This document shows, in pieces, positions 22,158 to 35,498 of a stretch of DNA of 64,000 bases (positions are counted from its first letter, which is position 1; each line of letters starts with the position of its first letter). Source of the DNA: Psoroptes ovis (taxonomy: Eukaryota; Arthropoda; Arachnida; Sarcoptiformes; Psoroptidae); the NCBI GenBank assembly GCA_002943765.1, contig PQWQ01000004.1, forward strand, positions 3,472,001 to 3,536,000, given 5' to 3'. Under the pieces are notes generated by a model. It was not told the origin of the DNA. It did not search any database and saw nothing but the letters and a program-made list of their open reading frames with translations. Made by a program: the position numbers and the translations under genes.

Positions 22158-25100
22158 CGAGAACATTATAAGGTGTCCATGTGACGATGAATGCCAACAA
22201 AATGGCTGACAATGTTTTTGCTGCTTTACGTTCAGATTTTGGTTGAAATGTTGCACGTACACGTGTAAATGTTGGTGCTGTTATGGTTGTTGTTGATGAT
22301 GATTTTGTTGTTGTTGTTGTTGTTGTTGCTGTTGTGGCTGGTGCTGGTGCTGAAGCTGATTCTGTTGTTGATTGTTGAGTTTGTAGTAAATTTGTTTTTG
22401 ATTTTGTTGGTAATTGACGATTGAATTTTGTTGATCGTTTTATTATTAAAACAGGTGTAGGCATTGATGTTGTGGCTGCTGTTGTTGTTGTTGTAGTTGG
22501 TGCTGATGCTGATGCTAACGTTGAAAATGATCGATTCTGTGTTGATTTAGTGTTATTATCATTATTGTTTGCATTCAAATTTGCATTTGTATTTGATGAT
22601 GATGATGAAATTAAACGTATTGGACAACAATTTTTCATCTGTATACTTGAATCACTATTATCATCATCAACATCATTATCATCATCTTTAACATTGTCGA
22701 CATTTTGATCATTATAATTGTTTGGATTTTCATCATTATCATCATCATCATCATCATTCATAACATCATCATCATTATTATCATTACCATTCGTTTCATT
22801 CAAATTTAATAGATTATTCTCATCAATATATTCATTTTGATCATCATCATCATCGAAATCATCATCAAAATCATCCAAATCTACATCATCATCATCATCA
22901 TCATTATCATCATCATCTAAATCATCATTATCTAAATCATATCCATAACCATCATCATCACAATTTTCATTATCAATGCTAAAGTTTTTGATATTTTGCA
23001 TATTTTTCATTTCATTTTTATCATATGCAATTATTGATAATCTTTGTTTTTGTTCTTTTTGTTGAAATTGATCATGATGATCATGATGATCATCATCATC
23101 ATCATATTCATCATCGGTCGATGTTTTCAATGTTTCAATTGTGGTCATCGTCGTCGTCGTCGTTGTAGTTGTTGCTGCTGTTGTTGCTGAACGTTTTGAT
23201 GATCGATTTGATGATTGTAACATTTTAATTGATTTATCACAATAACCACGTGAATAATTCATCATCATCATATGTTCGTGTTGTTGTTGTTGTTGTTGCT
23301 GCTGCTGCTGTTGTTGTTGTTGTTGTTGTTGTGGATCTTGTAATTTAATTACAATCGTATAAATTGAACCATTATCTGATTTTGTTTTATTATCCTTTTT
23401 ATTATTGCTATTATTATCATTGATTGATTCAATTTCACTTATTTGATAATTAATAGTTGTTGATGTTGGCTGTTGTTGTTGTTGTTGTTGTTTGTTGGTG
23501 ATAATATTCATCATATCATCATCATCATCATCATCATTGTCTTTATCAATTATAGTTTGATCGATCGATTTTGTTGGTCTATCAATCATCTTCATCTTTA
23601 TCATTTTTTGTTTTTTATTATTATTATTATTATTAATCGTTGTTTGTGTTGATTGTGTTAATGATGATGATGATTTAGATGTTTCCAATATTTTTGTTGT
23701 CGATTGTTCAATATTCGATTCTAAACTTTTATATTTTTGTAATTGTTTAAGGCGTTTTAAACGACGTTTTTGTCGCAGCTTTCGTACACGATATTCACAT
23801 CCTGGACATTTTAATTCGGTTGTTGTAGATATTGTCGATGTTATTGTTTTTGTTGCAGGCGTTTCACTTATTTTACTGACATTTGCTCCAATCGTATCGG
23901 ATTCAGATTGCAGTCCTTTAATTGAATATTTTTTATTATCTTCAAATTCTTGTTGCTGTCTATTTCGTCTATGGCTCCAAATATAATTGAGTGTTATCAT
24001 TTTTAATATCCAATTTAAAAATGTCGATCGTGACGGTGATTGAGAGCAAGATTCATTCGGCTTCATATTTGTTGATGTAGCAATTTTGATCAATTCATTT
24101 TCATAATCTTCAACATTTAAATTTTGTTGTTCAATCAATGATGTTGGTGATTTCAAGCACATTAATCCTTCATTCGGTTGTTGAATGTCGTCCAATTTGA
24201 TTTCATCAATATAATCATGCGTTGAAAATATTTTGGGCACTGGTTCCGTATTTGATTGCTGACCATTTGTTGTATGTGACATGGTTCGGCCAAACATTGA
24301 TAATAATGGTGGCTTATTATTATTATTATTATTATTAGTCTTATTATTATTATTATTATTATTAGTCTTATTATTATTATTATTATTAGTCTTATTATTA
24401 TTATTATTATTATTATTAGTCTTATTATTATTATTATTATTATTAGTCTTATTATTATTATTATTGTTTTCTATTCGAGTTGAGTGGCCATGCGATAAAT
24501 TTCGCTGTAACATAGCACTATCAATGATGCTATGTTGTTTTCCTGAATTTTTCTCAATTTCTTCATAAGAAGGAGCAGTTGGTGATATTATCTGTCTTGT
24601 GCGTATTTTATTACAATGTATCAAATAACGTGGGCAGTTTGGTAAATGGCTCGGAATTTTATGCGTTTTGGTCGATTGATTTTGATTGGAATTTTGTGAA
24701 CGATGATTACGAATATGGAGTGTTTTTTTATCACCATTCGCTGTCATAGATTTTAATTTAATTTTTTTATGTGTATCACTTTCAATATTTGTTTCATCGG
24801 TACCAGAACTAACGCCAGTTTCAATGAATGTACTGCTTGCAGTTCGTGCCGATAATTTTGCTATGGATGTAGTTGTTGTCGTTGTAATTGTTGCGGTCGG
24901 TTGACTAGATGTTGCTGGTGATATAACGACCAACGATGTTAGTTCACGGTAACGATTTTCCGTTTCACGCCAAATACGCCAATAAAGAATGCACATAATT
25001 GTGACTGGAAGCCAGAAAGCCATTATAGCAGTAATGGTTGTAACCCAAATGTTTGATTCAAGAAATGGAATAAAACATTGAGAATCAGGCACTGTACGGC

Positions 25101-26835
25101 GTCCTTCTATTTTTGGCCATGCAAATATCCATGGTGGCCATAATAATGCTGAAACGATCCATGCAAATGCAATAAATATGCAAGCACGTCTTGTTGTACG
25201 TTTTGCTCTATATGTTAATGGTCGTGTAACAGAAAAATAACGATCAAATGATATCAATAATAAATTCAATACAGATGCATTCGAATTTAAATAATCGATT
25301 GCTAACCAAATATCACAGACTGTATGACCTAATGGCCATGTGCCCATAACAATATAAATTAATGATAATGGCATCGATATAAAGCCTATTAGAAAATCGG
25401 CAACAGCTAATGATAATAAAAAATAATTTGATATTGTTTGCAATTGGCGATCGATTTTGAATGCAACCATCACTAATACATTGCCTAATATCGTTATTAA
25501 TGATAATGATCCACCAATTAATATTACTGCATGATTAAGAACATTTAAATCTTTTTTCTCTTTTGTATCACTTTCATTTATAGCTTTATTATCACTACCG
25601 TTCAATGATATATTTGGCAATTTTATCTTAGTTGATGCCGTTGTGGGTATCATTTCTGTTTGATTAAATGAATCATCATTATTCATTGCTGTATTATTGA
25701 GATCGGTCAACTTTAATGCTTTCGATTCATTAGTGTGATCAATTTTATTTTCATCTGTATCATTATTGAATGAAAGTTGATTCGAATCATTATCATAATT
25801 ATCATTAAATTCATGTGATGATTTAATTAATGAATTATGCAAATTCATTGGATTTAATGTGGAAATGTTTATGGATGCAACCGATTCTAATTGATTTTCA
25901 ACAGTTGTCACTGTTTTCATTTCATTTGAAAATGATTTTTTAGCAGCTGACTGCAATAATGATGATTCTTCATGAAAATCATTTTTTGATAATGCTAAAC
26001 ATGAATCATAATTCATTATGATTATCATTAAAATCATAAATAAATAATGATAAAAATGGAATTTATTCGTATTCAAATTAATAGATTTGAAATGAATATT
26101 ATTGAATATGTTTTCATTCATTTTTGTGTTTGATAATGCTGTTTTGGTCGTCGTTGTTGTTGTTTGGTGTATTATTGTTGGCAAATATTGAAATATTCGT
26201 AATATTTGAATCGTTTGATAGCGAAATGAATTGAAATAAATGAATAAATATTGGTAAAAATTTCTACAATTATTTTCATAAATATTATTATTATTATTGG
26301 ATTCATTATATATACCATCATCACTGTTTGAATCTTCAAAATTGGCTATAAAAATTTTATTATATTTATTTCTACATTCAATTCTGTATTTATCGAGAAT
26401 TTTATACGATAAATTTGTTTTATTCGTTTGTTCTTTGACAATATTTTTTCGCCGATACGTCGATTGCCATTGTTGTTGTTGTTGTTGTTGTTCGTCATAA
26501 TTTGTATTATATTCAAAATTTTCATAAATTTCATTATAAAATTCTGAATCATCATAATAATTGTCATCATTGTATTCGTTTTCAATATTATTATCATCAT
26601 TATTATTATTATTATTATCAATTTTATATTCATGAATATCATTTTTATTATCATATTCATCATCAATAATGGCAGTTTTATTATTATTATTATTATTATC
26701 ATTGATATTGATATCATTATCATTGACAAATACGGTAGCAAATAATGATGAAATAGAGGAAAAAAATGATGATGACGATGATGATGATGATGATGATGTA
26801 AAAATGTATTGATGATAGCCATTACAATTCATCAT
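22158..26835 (-). CDS. Muscarinic acetylcholine receptor, A-type, large 5' exon (TM1-TM6), 3' incomplete
   Basis: A class A GPCR that binds acetylcholine at the plasma membrane. The exon encodes about 1,559 residues and ends at a GT donor (CTCG|GTAGGT) in phase 1, just after the TM6 motif WTPYN; the TM7 exon is not seen. TM1 is near residues 434-458. The DRYFSVTRP motif near 532, the preceding SNASVLNLLLIS and the TM4-TM5 region (LPVTIM, YWRIWRETENRYREL) are diagnostic of muscarinic receptors, and SERKAAKTLSAILLAF before TM6 fits the A-type. The aromatic residue before LPV in TM5 is Trp where vertebrate receptors have Tyr. The N-terminus (about 430 residues) and third loop (about 900 residues, 628-1530) are very long and dominated by Asn, Asp, Gln and Thr runs. 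The start is uncertain: a later Met near 240 precedes a hydrophobic signal-like stretch. Confidence 0.93.
24314..24467 (-). repeat. In-frame coding minisatellite (Asn-run/Lys-Thr units)
   Basis: Tandem AAT runs separated by a recurring AAGACT, giving units of Lys-Thr followed by six to eight Asn, repeated about six times at receptor residues about 790-840 in the third loop. Unit length varies only by whole codons, keeping the frame open. Confidence 0.85.
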
Positions 26836-28539
26836 AAAATAACAATAAGGATGACAAAAGAAAGGTTTTGAATTTATTTATTTATTTATTTTTTATTGAA
26901 AATAATAATGAATAATACATTATGTATTGACGTTGATGGAAGAGATTGAGAATATCAACCAACCGATCAATAATAATAATAATAATGTCAAAAGTAATAT
27001 CGTTTAAAAAATTCATAAAATTTCAATTTGTCATCGTTTTGAAAAATTTTTGCTTTCATTTCATTTGGATTGAAAGGGTTGACAATATAAAATTGAATTT
27101 AAATTAATCAAAATTCACATAATTTCATTTTATTTTATTTTTTTTCAATTTTAAATACGCAAATTAATCTGAATTTGGTGATGATGTATTGAATTTCAAA
27201 TTCAATTTTGATGGGTGAAAAATTCACGGTGAAAAAAATTATTTTCTTTCACAAAATTTTTGAATGTTTTACTTTTTCACACAATTATAATTCACCGAGA
27301 AAAAAATACAAACTAAAATTTATCAGAATTTGGCAATCGAGTTGTTGATCGAATGTTTGAACAAAGTGATTAGAAACTAACACACCAAAAATGTATAGAA
27401 TTACACCAAAAAAACACACAGAATTTTGGACATGGAAAATTCACAAACACCAGATTAACACCATCACAATATCATATCATATATTATATAATTTTCAGAT
27501 TTACAAAAAATTTTTACAAAATTTTCAAATTTTGTCATTTAATATCTCATCAGAAATATCATGGTTATTTGGTCATTTGATCAGAAAATAATATTGAGAA
27601 ACACATATACAAAATGTCTAAATAATAAATGAATGGATTAATTCATTTACAAATACAACAAATACGTTGACAAAAATCATCACATAATAACAAAGTTGCA
27701 TGTTTTAATTTTAATTTTTATGTTTTTTCAAATTTGTCACGTGATGATGATCTATGTACTGTCGCTTCACAGTATTGTGAATGAAATACCATGCGGACTG
27801 TGCTGTACTGATATTTCTACTAAGGTTCTTTATTTCTTTTCAAAAATTATAATTATCAATAAAATAAACAATAATATAAATCAATAATTAATATTGACAA
27901 GCTATTGTTTATCAGAAAAGATCATTGAAATGATAACTTATACAAATCAATCATAAACAAGTAAACAAATAAATAAAAACAATGGTTAGCTGCACAATTG
28001 GCGAACAAAGCAATGAAAAATACACAAAAAATTGATTAAGCTATTTATATATATGTGAAGAAAACCCTCTTTTTTTCTCGATCAACCATTTGTATAAACA
28101 TTTGACTATGAATTAACATTTACCATTGAGCTGGCTGTTCATCTTTAACTTAGCATATTCACGATCAAATCAAGCCGCGTCGCTTGACAATTTTCAATTT
28201 TTAAAATTAGTAAAAATCAGTGAAACTTGATGTGAAATGATTAACATTTGAAATAATGATCAAAATAAATTTGAAAATCATTTTGCAAAGCAACATTGAT
28301 CATCATCATCATTATTATCATCGCAGCAAAAAAATATTTCATTAAAAAATTGATTCTGTATACATTAATTGTATTGTATGAAATATTACAATAAATCATT
28401 ATTATTCAACAATGTTCTTATATTTTTATATATACACGCACACAAATATTCAATGAAATGATGAAGAATATATCATATTTTATATTTGATTTTTGAAAAA
28501 AAAATCTGATCTGTCCATTTTGCTGTTTGTTGTTTCGTT

Positions 28540-28565
28540 ATGATCTTTGCCATCGCAAAGATCAT
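28540..28565. repeat. Perfect short hairpin
   Basis: ATGATCTTTGC at 28540-28550 and GCAAAGATCAT at 28555-28565 pair perfectly around CATC. Function unknown; may be chance. Confidence 0.4.
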
Positions 28566-31304
28566 ATGATCATTTATTTTCGTCGACTTTGTCTTTATTA
28601 TTGATACTATTTGTCGCAAGATTGTAACTTGATTTTAGATAACTCAAATTTCGGGAAAAATAAATAATAAATAATATGAATTATTATTTGAATTTTGCAC
28701 TGATTCTGTTTATTGATTTTATTTATTTATTTTATTTTTGTTGTAACTGATTCGATTTACAATTTTGGTGGCAAAAAAAAAGCAGATGCAATTTAAGAAT
28801 TAATACACACACACACACACACTCATACACACACATTAACCAGGGGAGAAGAAATAAGATTAATTTCAAGAATAAGTCTTAACCAAAAAACCAGAAATAA
28901 AAATGCCAAACTTGATGTGATTTTCGTTTTTTCGTTTTTTTAATTGAAAAGTTTTCACTCTTTGCTTTCTTGATTCTTGAAATGTTGTTGCTGTTGCTGC
29001 TGTTGTTTATAAGATCAAATTCTTTGCTTTTTTTTGCTGCTTTTGATTTGATTTCTTTTGATTTTTTCGATTTTTTTCGATTCTTTTAATTCTTTTATCT
29101 TTCATTTACACACACACACACACACACAGACACACACGAACATATCACGGAATTCAATCAAAAATTTCATGTTTGTCAGTTTACCACTTTTGTTTAGGAT
29201 TATAGCTGATTTTATTTCATTTTATTTTTCTTTGGTGTTTGTAATTTTATAATTTTATTTTGAATTGATTCAAATATATCATTGTTTGGAAAAGAAAATT
29301 TTTTAATTATTTTTTGTTTTAATTAATCAAAAAAAAAAAAAAAAAAAAAAACATCCGTCAAAAAAATTTAAATTTTTCCAAAACAATACAGCATAAAATT
29401 CAACATAATTCAGCACCTGTTTGAATTTCATTGTTGATTTTGATCGAAATTTTTTATCGAAATTAAATTTTTTTCATATGATAATTAGCCAGATAATCAA
29501 AATTTCGAAATGCGAACAGCGAAAAACCGTCAAAAATGATGAAATTTGAGAAAATTTTTTTGAAATTTCATGATAAAATTCAGAATAATTTTTCAATTCT
29601 TCGGTTGAAGTTCCATTGCACATTCACCATTGCAAACAAATTATAGACTGAATTTTGGGTGAAAATTTCGAGCCGAAAAAAAATATTCAAATAAAAAAAA
29701 ATAAAGTAAAGGCCCGAACAAAGTACCAAATGGCAATAGAATTGCTTAACAAAAACTAAAATGCTAACGGTCCAAAGTTGTGAAATTAAATTATCATTTT
29801 TCATTAGAGTTTGCGTTATATGTTTGTGTGTGTGTGTGTGAGTGTGTGTATGAACGTAAATATATTTCTCATAAGTATCGGATTTAGATCTTGAAAAATA
29901 AAAAAAAAAAAGTAAAACAAACACAGACCCAAACACATTTGAATCTAAAATATTGTACACAATAAATTTCAAATTGGATGTAAATAAATGTAAAAATATG
30001 GGCAAAAATCTGGTGTATTTCAAATGGGCGAAAAAATTCGTCTGCAAAATTTCACTTGTTAGTACCGAATAGATTCAAAGTGTACAGAATATTCTGTTTT
30101 TCTGGGGACATTGATTCATTCAGGCGAGAAAACAAAAAACCTGAAAGCAAATGAATGAGCGCATGTTGTCAGTGGATAGAAAAACTTGAAAATTTTTTTC
30201 TCATTTCTCACTTTACAATTCAATGCGAAAACAGTAAGGAAATTCAAGGCAGAAAAAAAATGCACAAAATGAATCCAGATAATTCAATGAAATTCACGTA
30301 TGAACTCTTTTAGTATTTTTATTATTTTTTCAAGAAAAAAAAATTGCTTCACATTTTCATTCTAAGAATTCTTCGAAAAAAAATAAAATAAAATAAAATA
30401 AAATGGGAGAAAATGACATGACAAAAAATTCGAGTGGAAAAAACAAAGAATGAAATGAAATGCCCGATATTTAGTCGGAAATTGTCAAAAAAAAAAAAAA
30501 TGAAAAAATTGAAATAAAAATAAAAATAAATAAATAATCACAATCCATTATTGCATTATATATATTCTTTTACCATTAATGTATTTGTGTGTCTATGTGT
30601 GTCTGTGTATGTGTCCCCGTATATTAATATTTTTCCTTTTTTTTTTGTTCAATTTTTAAATACCGGTGATATGGTCACATTTAGCTAAATAATTGTTCAT
30701 TATGATGATGATGATGATGATGTTCAATGTGCTATTCAATTCATTGAATAACGAAAACAACAACAACAACAATGATAATAATGATAATGATTATAATAAT
30801 AATTATTATTATTTGTGAATAAAAAAAAATGATAACAAAAATTCATTTAAAGTCTGGCAAAATTTATTATTATTAATATTATTTATTTGTTTTTTTCTCT
30901 GTTCTCTCGAACTAAACAAAAAATAAATATGAAAATAAATTTTACATTATTAATGGATGATTATTATTATTATGAGAATTATCAAAAATTATTATTATTA
31001 TTATTATTATTATTAAAATATACTTAAAACCAATGGACCCAATGTAAAGACCGAAATGCAAAATGGTCGTTTGGTTTCTTTGCTGTTGTTGTTGTTGTTG
31101 TTTTTTCGGTTAAAATATTTCAGGAAGAAGAAGAAGAAGAGAAAAATGAAATTCATTGAATGAATGAATGAATGAATGAATATGTGAAATAAGTGAATAA
31201 ATGTATAATGAATAAATGGAAATATGGAATATATATATTATTTAAGAAAAACAAAAAATTATATTTTCAAGTGGAAAATAAAAGATTAGAGTGGAATGTG
31301 AAAA

Positions 31305-31388
31305 TATTGGGTTGTCCCGTAAGTTCTTGCCGGTTATATCGTAGAGAATCATTGGAAAATCGGCAAGAACTTATGGGACAACCTAATA
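31305..31388. mobile_element. Hairpin MITE copy 5 (loop class A, reversed)
   Basis: An 84-bp palindrome with TA ends and intact arms (GGTTGTCCCGTAAGTTCTTG and partner). Its asymmetric centre is the reverse complement of that in copy 1, so it is inserted in the opposite orientation. Confidence 0.85.
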
Positions 31389-31693
31389 TAAAATAAAATA
31401 AAACAAATGAATGAATGAATGTATGAATGAATGAGTGTATAAAATAAGATTATTCAATGATAAACATATTCAAAATTTATCATTTTCATTATTTTATAAG
31501 GATAAATTTTTGACAAAAAATTAATTAATTATCATTGTCATTAAACGACTTAGTATTTAATGATATGAATTAGTATTATGAAGGTATTTATAATAATAAT
31601 TAATGTTGAAAAAGATAATTAACTTAAAAATAAAATTTTTTTTTTTTCGAAAAAGATATTCAGGTCATTTAACATCGTTTGAATTTGGGTATA

Positions 31694-31779
31694 TATTAGG
31701 TTGTCCAGAAAATTTTTGCCAGTTATATTTCGTAGAAAATTATTGGAAAATTGGCAAAAACTTTCCGGACAACCAAATA
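31694..31779. mobile_element. Hairpin MITE copy 6 (diverged arms, loop class A, reversed)
   Basis: An 86-bp palindrome with TA ends. The arms read GGTTGTCCAGAAAATTTTTG and CAAAAACTTTCCGGACAACC, differing from the main family in the middle of the arm, but the centre is class A in the same orientation as copy 5, 305 bp away. An older or separate lineage. Confidence 0.8.
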
Positions 31780-34700
31780 TATTCAGACACTGTATAATGG
31801 AAGCTTATCGATTCGATAAAAGGTTTCCTTTTTTTTCTCTCAAGATGAATCGTCTAAAAACGACGACAACGACGACGACAATCGTTTGTGCATCGATGAT
31901 GTTGGATTATTAATAATGTAACATGGACGATGAAGCAATTTACCATTTTTTGGGTAGAATTTTGAACACAACAACAAAAGAAAATCCATAACCGATTTGT
32001 ATTTTTCAAAAAAAAAACTTTACTATCAATTTCAATGGTAAAAATTCCCCTCAAAAAAAAAAAAAAAAAAAAATTAGTGACAAACATATTCGACATGTAA
32101 ATAATGGATAAACGAAAAATTGGTCCGTCTTTGGGAAAAAAAATCGATCCAAATGTGTCTATCTGCATGGGTTTTTCTTCTTTTCTTTTGAATCAATTAT
32201 TTTTCAATAATCGTTCGTTTTTTTTTTTGTTGAAGAAATGAATGGGGAGAAAAATTTCAATCAATTTCAATGACAATAAAAAGAGATTCAATGTGTTTTT
32301 GGCCAAAAATAGTGACAATATTCAATAAACTTGTTTATTTGTCAAAAAAAAAATTTTCTTTTCTTCAGTCCACAATTGAATTTTTGAATGAAATATTTTC
32401 AAATTCTGGCCAAAATAAATCCAATTCAATTCAAATATGATTCAATTCATGTGCATGTTTTACATTGATTCATAAAGTAAATTTTTTTCTTTTTTTTTTG
32501 GGCAAAAAATTGAATTTTGAAATGAAAAAGTCTGTCCCACATGTTTCGAATTGAGTTGTTGGATAATTCTCGAATAAAATTCGGATCGTAATTCTCATTG
32601 AATTTTCTGATGAATTGATTCATACAAGAGTTTTATATCGAAATTATCATCTTGAAATCTAAGATTTTAATTATACTCATTATGCAAATGTCATTTGTCA
32701 ATTGTGAAAACAATTGTTATTTTCGAATCAATCGAAATTGTAAATATTTTTCAAAACAACATCTTCGACTCTTATTTAACGATTTGTAGCAATGAAAATA
32801 TACAAATTTTCATCAATAAACACACTAGAATACATTTACACTCTGTGAATAATATAATAATATAAATCATCATTGAATTTAATTGAATTCTCAACGAGTG
32901 AATGATTGAATAAACGAATGAATGATTCAAATAAGTTCAATATGAATCAAGATTATTCATTCATTTGATGATCTCTCTTAAGATCTTTGAAGTTTTTTTC
33001 ATCATCGAATGCTGTTAAGGTTTATTGTTTTAGCAAAAATAATGGAAAAATTGAAATAGAATAAGTACTTTATCAATATTGAAAAATCATACAGACAGAT
33101 TTTTTTTTGTGTGTATAAATGGCCTTCTATTGAATGAACCTTTTGATCCAAAAAAAAAAAAACGAAAAAAAACAATGCATCCATTCGAGCGTCAATACAG
33201 CTGCTGCTGCTGCTGCTGTTGTTTGCCATAAATTTTAGCATAAAACAATTTGAACTCGATGAATTTTCAAACTATTTCATTATAACCATCATCATCAATC
33301 AGATATTAGAGGTTGTCAAACTGATTATGATCATTGAATGTTGTGCTGCTTTGGGTAATGACAAATATTTAAAAAAAAATGTACGGAACATGAAAAATAA
33401 AAACACAGAAAAATTAATGGATCAAAGAATGCGAAAATGAATGAAATGAAATGAAATAATCGCTTAATCATTTTGTTGACAAGATTTGAAAAAATTAAAT
33501 AAAAATGTCAATTGAAATATTGAAAATTTAATAGATTATCAAATTGATAAATTAATCACAGTCTATCATCATTGTCAAACTCGTTTCATTTATTCATACA
33601 TACATTCATTCATTCAAATAAATCATCAAATTTAAATATTCAATTGAATTGATTAACTCTTAAATTTTTCTTCTTCATTAATTCAAAATTTGAAATAATG
33701 AATATATGGGGAAAATTTTCACCGATTTGATCAATCAATCAATCGAAAAATTTTATGCGAAAAATCTTCATCGTTTATTATCGATAGTCAAGTTTGAATA
33801 TCAATTTTTTTTTCTTTTAAAAATCAATTTGATGATATTTCAGCATATCTGTACATTATTTCCGATTGAATCAAATGAAGTGATTTGAAATAAAATTGAA
33901 TGAATGAATCAATGAATGAATAAATGATACGAATGATTTTTGACCTAAAAAATCAAAAATGATTTGACCAGATTTTCATTTTAATTTCAATATCATTTTT
34001 TTTGAAAAATAATAAAATATGATATAATCAATGTATCGACTATATGTCACATAAATTAACATGAACAAAAAATGAAAAAAAAAAACAAACAAATTATCAA
34101 CAATTATTATCGTCTACGTATAATACATTCGAATTGAATAAACATGAGCCAAAAAATCAATGAAATAAAAAAAAATATCATTATTGATTTCGGATATAAT
34201 TTTCATACTTTTTCGTACTGTTTGGCCATTTTTTTTTTCTGTACTTTATTTTGCACCATGTTTAATCATTTGTGATTATTTGAATCAAGCATAATATATT
34301 CAAATGTGTTTCTTGTCAGAAGAAGAAGAAGAAGAAAAAAACCAATGATTATTCATTGCACTGATTTCACATTTGTTATCTTTATTTTTTTTCACTTTAA
34401 GTGCTTTATTTTTCATTTTTTTCCATATCAAATCATACTAAAACATAAAAAATTATTTGTCCTAACTGTGATAAACATAAACACACACACACATTTCAGC
34501 ATTCAAACGCTCACATATCGATATCGATAAGCATCTTTTCATATTCATATTTTCAAGAAATCTGTTGCAAAATGTGTGTATTTAAACCTTTGAAATCAAA
34601 GAAATAAAATGCTTGCAATCTTGATGCTTTTGATTTATAATATGCTTTGATTTCATCATAAATCATCAACATAGAAAATTTTAATTGGATTAACATTCAA

Positions 34701-35458
34701 TTCAATGTGGAAAAAAAAATTCTCAACATTTTCAACGATCTCAGATTAACAAAAAACGAAAAAAAATCAATCAATCAATCAAAGCTCAATCAATTTAAAA
34801 TATTGTCGCTTACCTCGTATTATTATTATTGATTCATTCATTCATTCATTTATTCATTTATTATTATGTTCATCATCATTACTTTTCATGTCAAAATATT
34901 ATCATTATGCTTTTCTGGTGACTAGAATTTATAATTCTTCATCTTTTTTTTTTTTGAATTTTATAATATTTCAAGGAAAAAAATTGAAATTGAAATTGAT
35001 TTTTTATTTTATTTTATTTTTGAAATTTCCTGAATGATAATCAAAGCACTTGTCATTTTATAACGAAAAATAAATAAAAAATCTCATTGCAACCCTGTGA
35101 AAATGACAACAACAACAATGACGATGCTTTCAAATAGAAAATTTAATTAAAAAAAATAGATGATAATAATAATATCAATATAATTCGAGTGAAAATCAAG
35201 AAAATTGAACAAAAAATTCACCAATCATCATCATTTTTTCTTTCACATTGACAATGACTATCATTCATAATAAAAACAAATAATTTACCATCGATTAAAA
35301 TTGTAGAAATGAAATGTGATCAAACAATAAAGCATCAGCAGCAGCATCATCATCATCATCAGAAAGAAAAGCATTAACAAATTATCAAGCACTTTACGAA
35401 TCATCATAAGTGAATGAGTCAAATTTAAAAATAGAAGAAAAGTAAAATAATATATCTT

Positions 35459-35459
<1 letters not shown>

Positions 35460-35495
<36 letters not shown>
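35460..35495 (+). repeat. Poly(A) tract abutting the transporter start codon
   Basis: 36 consecutive A residues run directly into the ATG at 35496. Whether it is transcribed is unknown. If it is, the 5' leader would be poly(A) right up to the initiation codon. Confidence 0.9.

Positions 35496-35498
<3 letters not shown>

Larger units (their letters stand above)
26836..35459. other. Non-coding AT-rich stretch between receptor and transporter
   Basis: No convincing exon found. Contains hairpin elements at 31305-31388 and 31694-31779, CA/TG microsatellites near 28.8, 29.1 and 29.8 kb, an 11-bp perfect hairpin at 28540-28565, and A/T homopolymers. It must hold the upstream region of the receptor (minus) and the transporter (plus), which are divergent. 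Two short islands of less AT-biased sequence (about 27745-27830 and 28113-28190) could be untranslated exons or regulatory DNA. Confidence 0.55.

Noticed and set aside
24281..24568. Leucine-rich plus-strand ORF
   Set aside because: It is the antisense reading of the AAT minisatellite in the receptor exon.
26346..26822. 158-codon Ile/Asn-rich minus-strand ORF overlapping the receptor start
   Set aside because: Alternate-frame reading of the same trinucleotide repeats; the receptor frame is the supported one.
31193..31797. ORFs sharing an LGCPxSSCRLY-type peptide, also seen at 235-462 and 55311-55556
   Set aside because: The shared peptide is simply the translated hairpin MITE arm, not a protein family.
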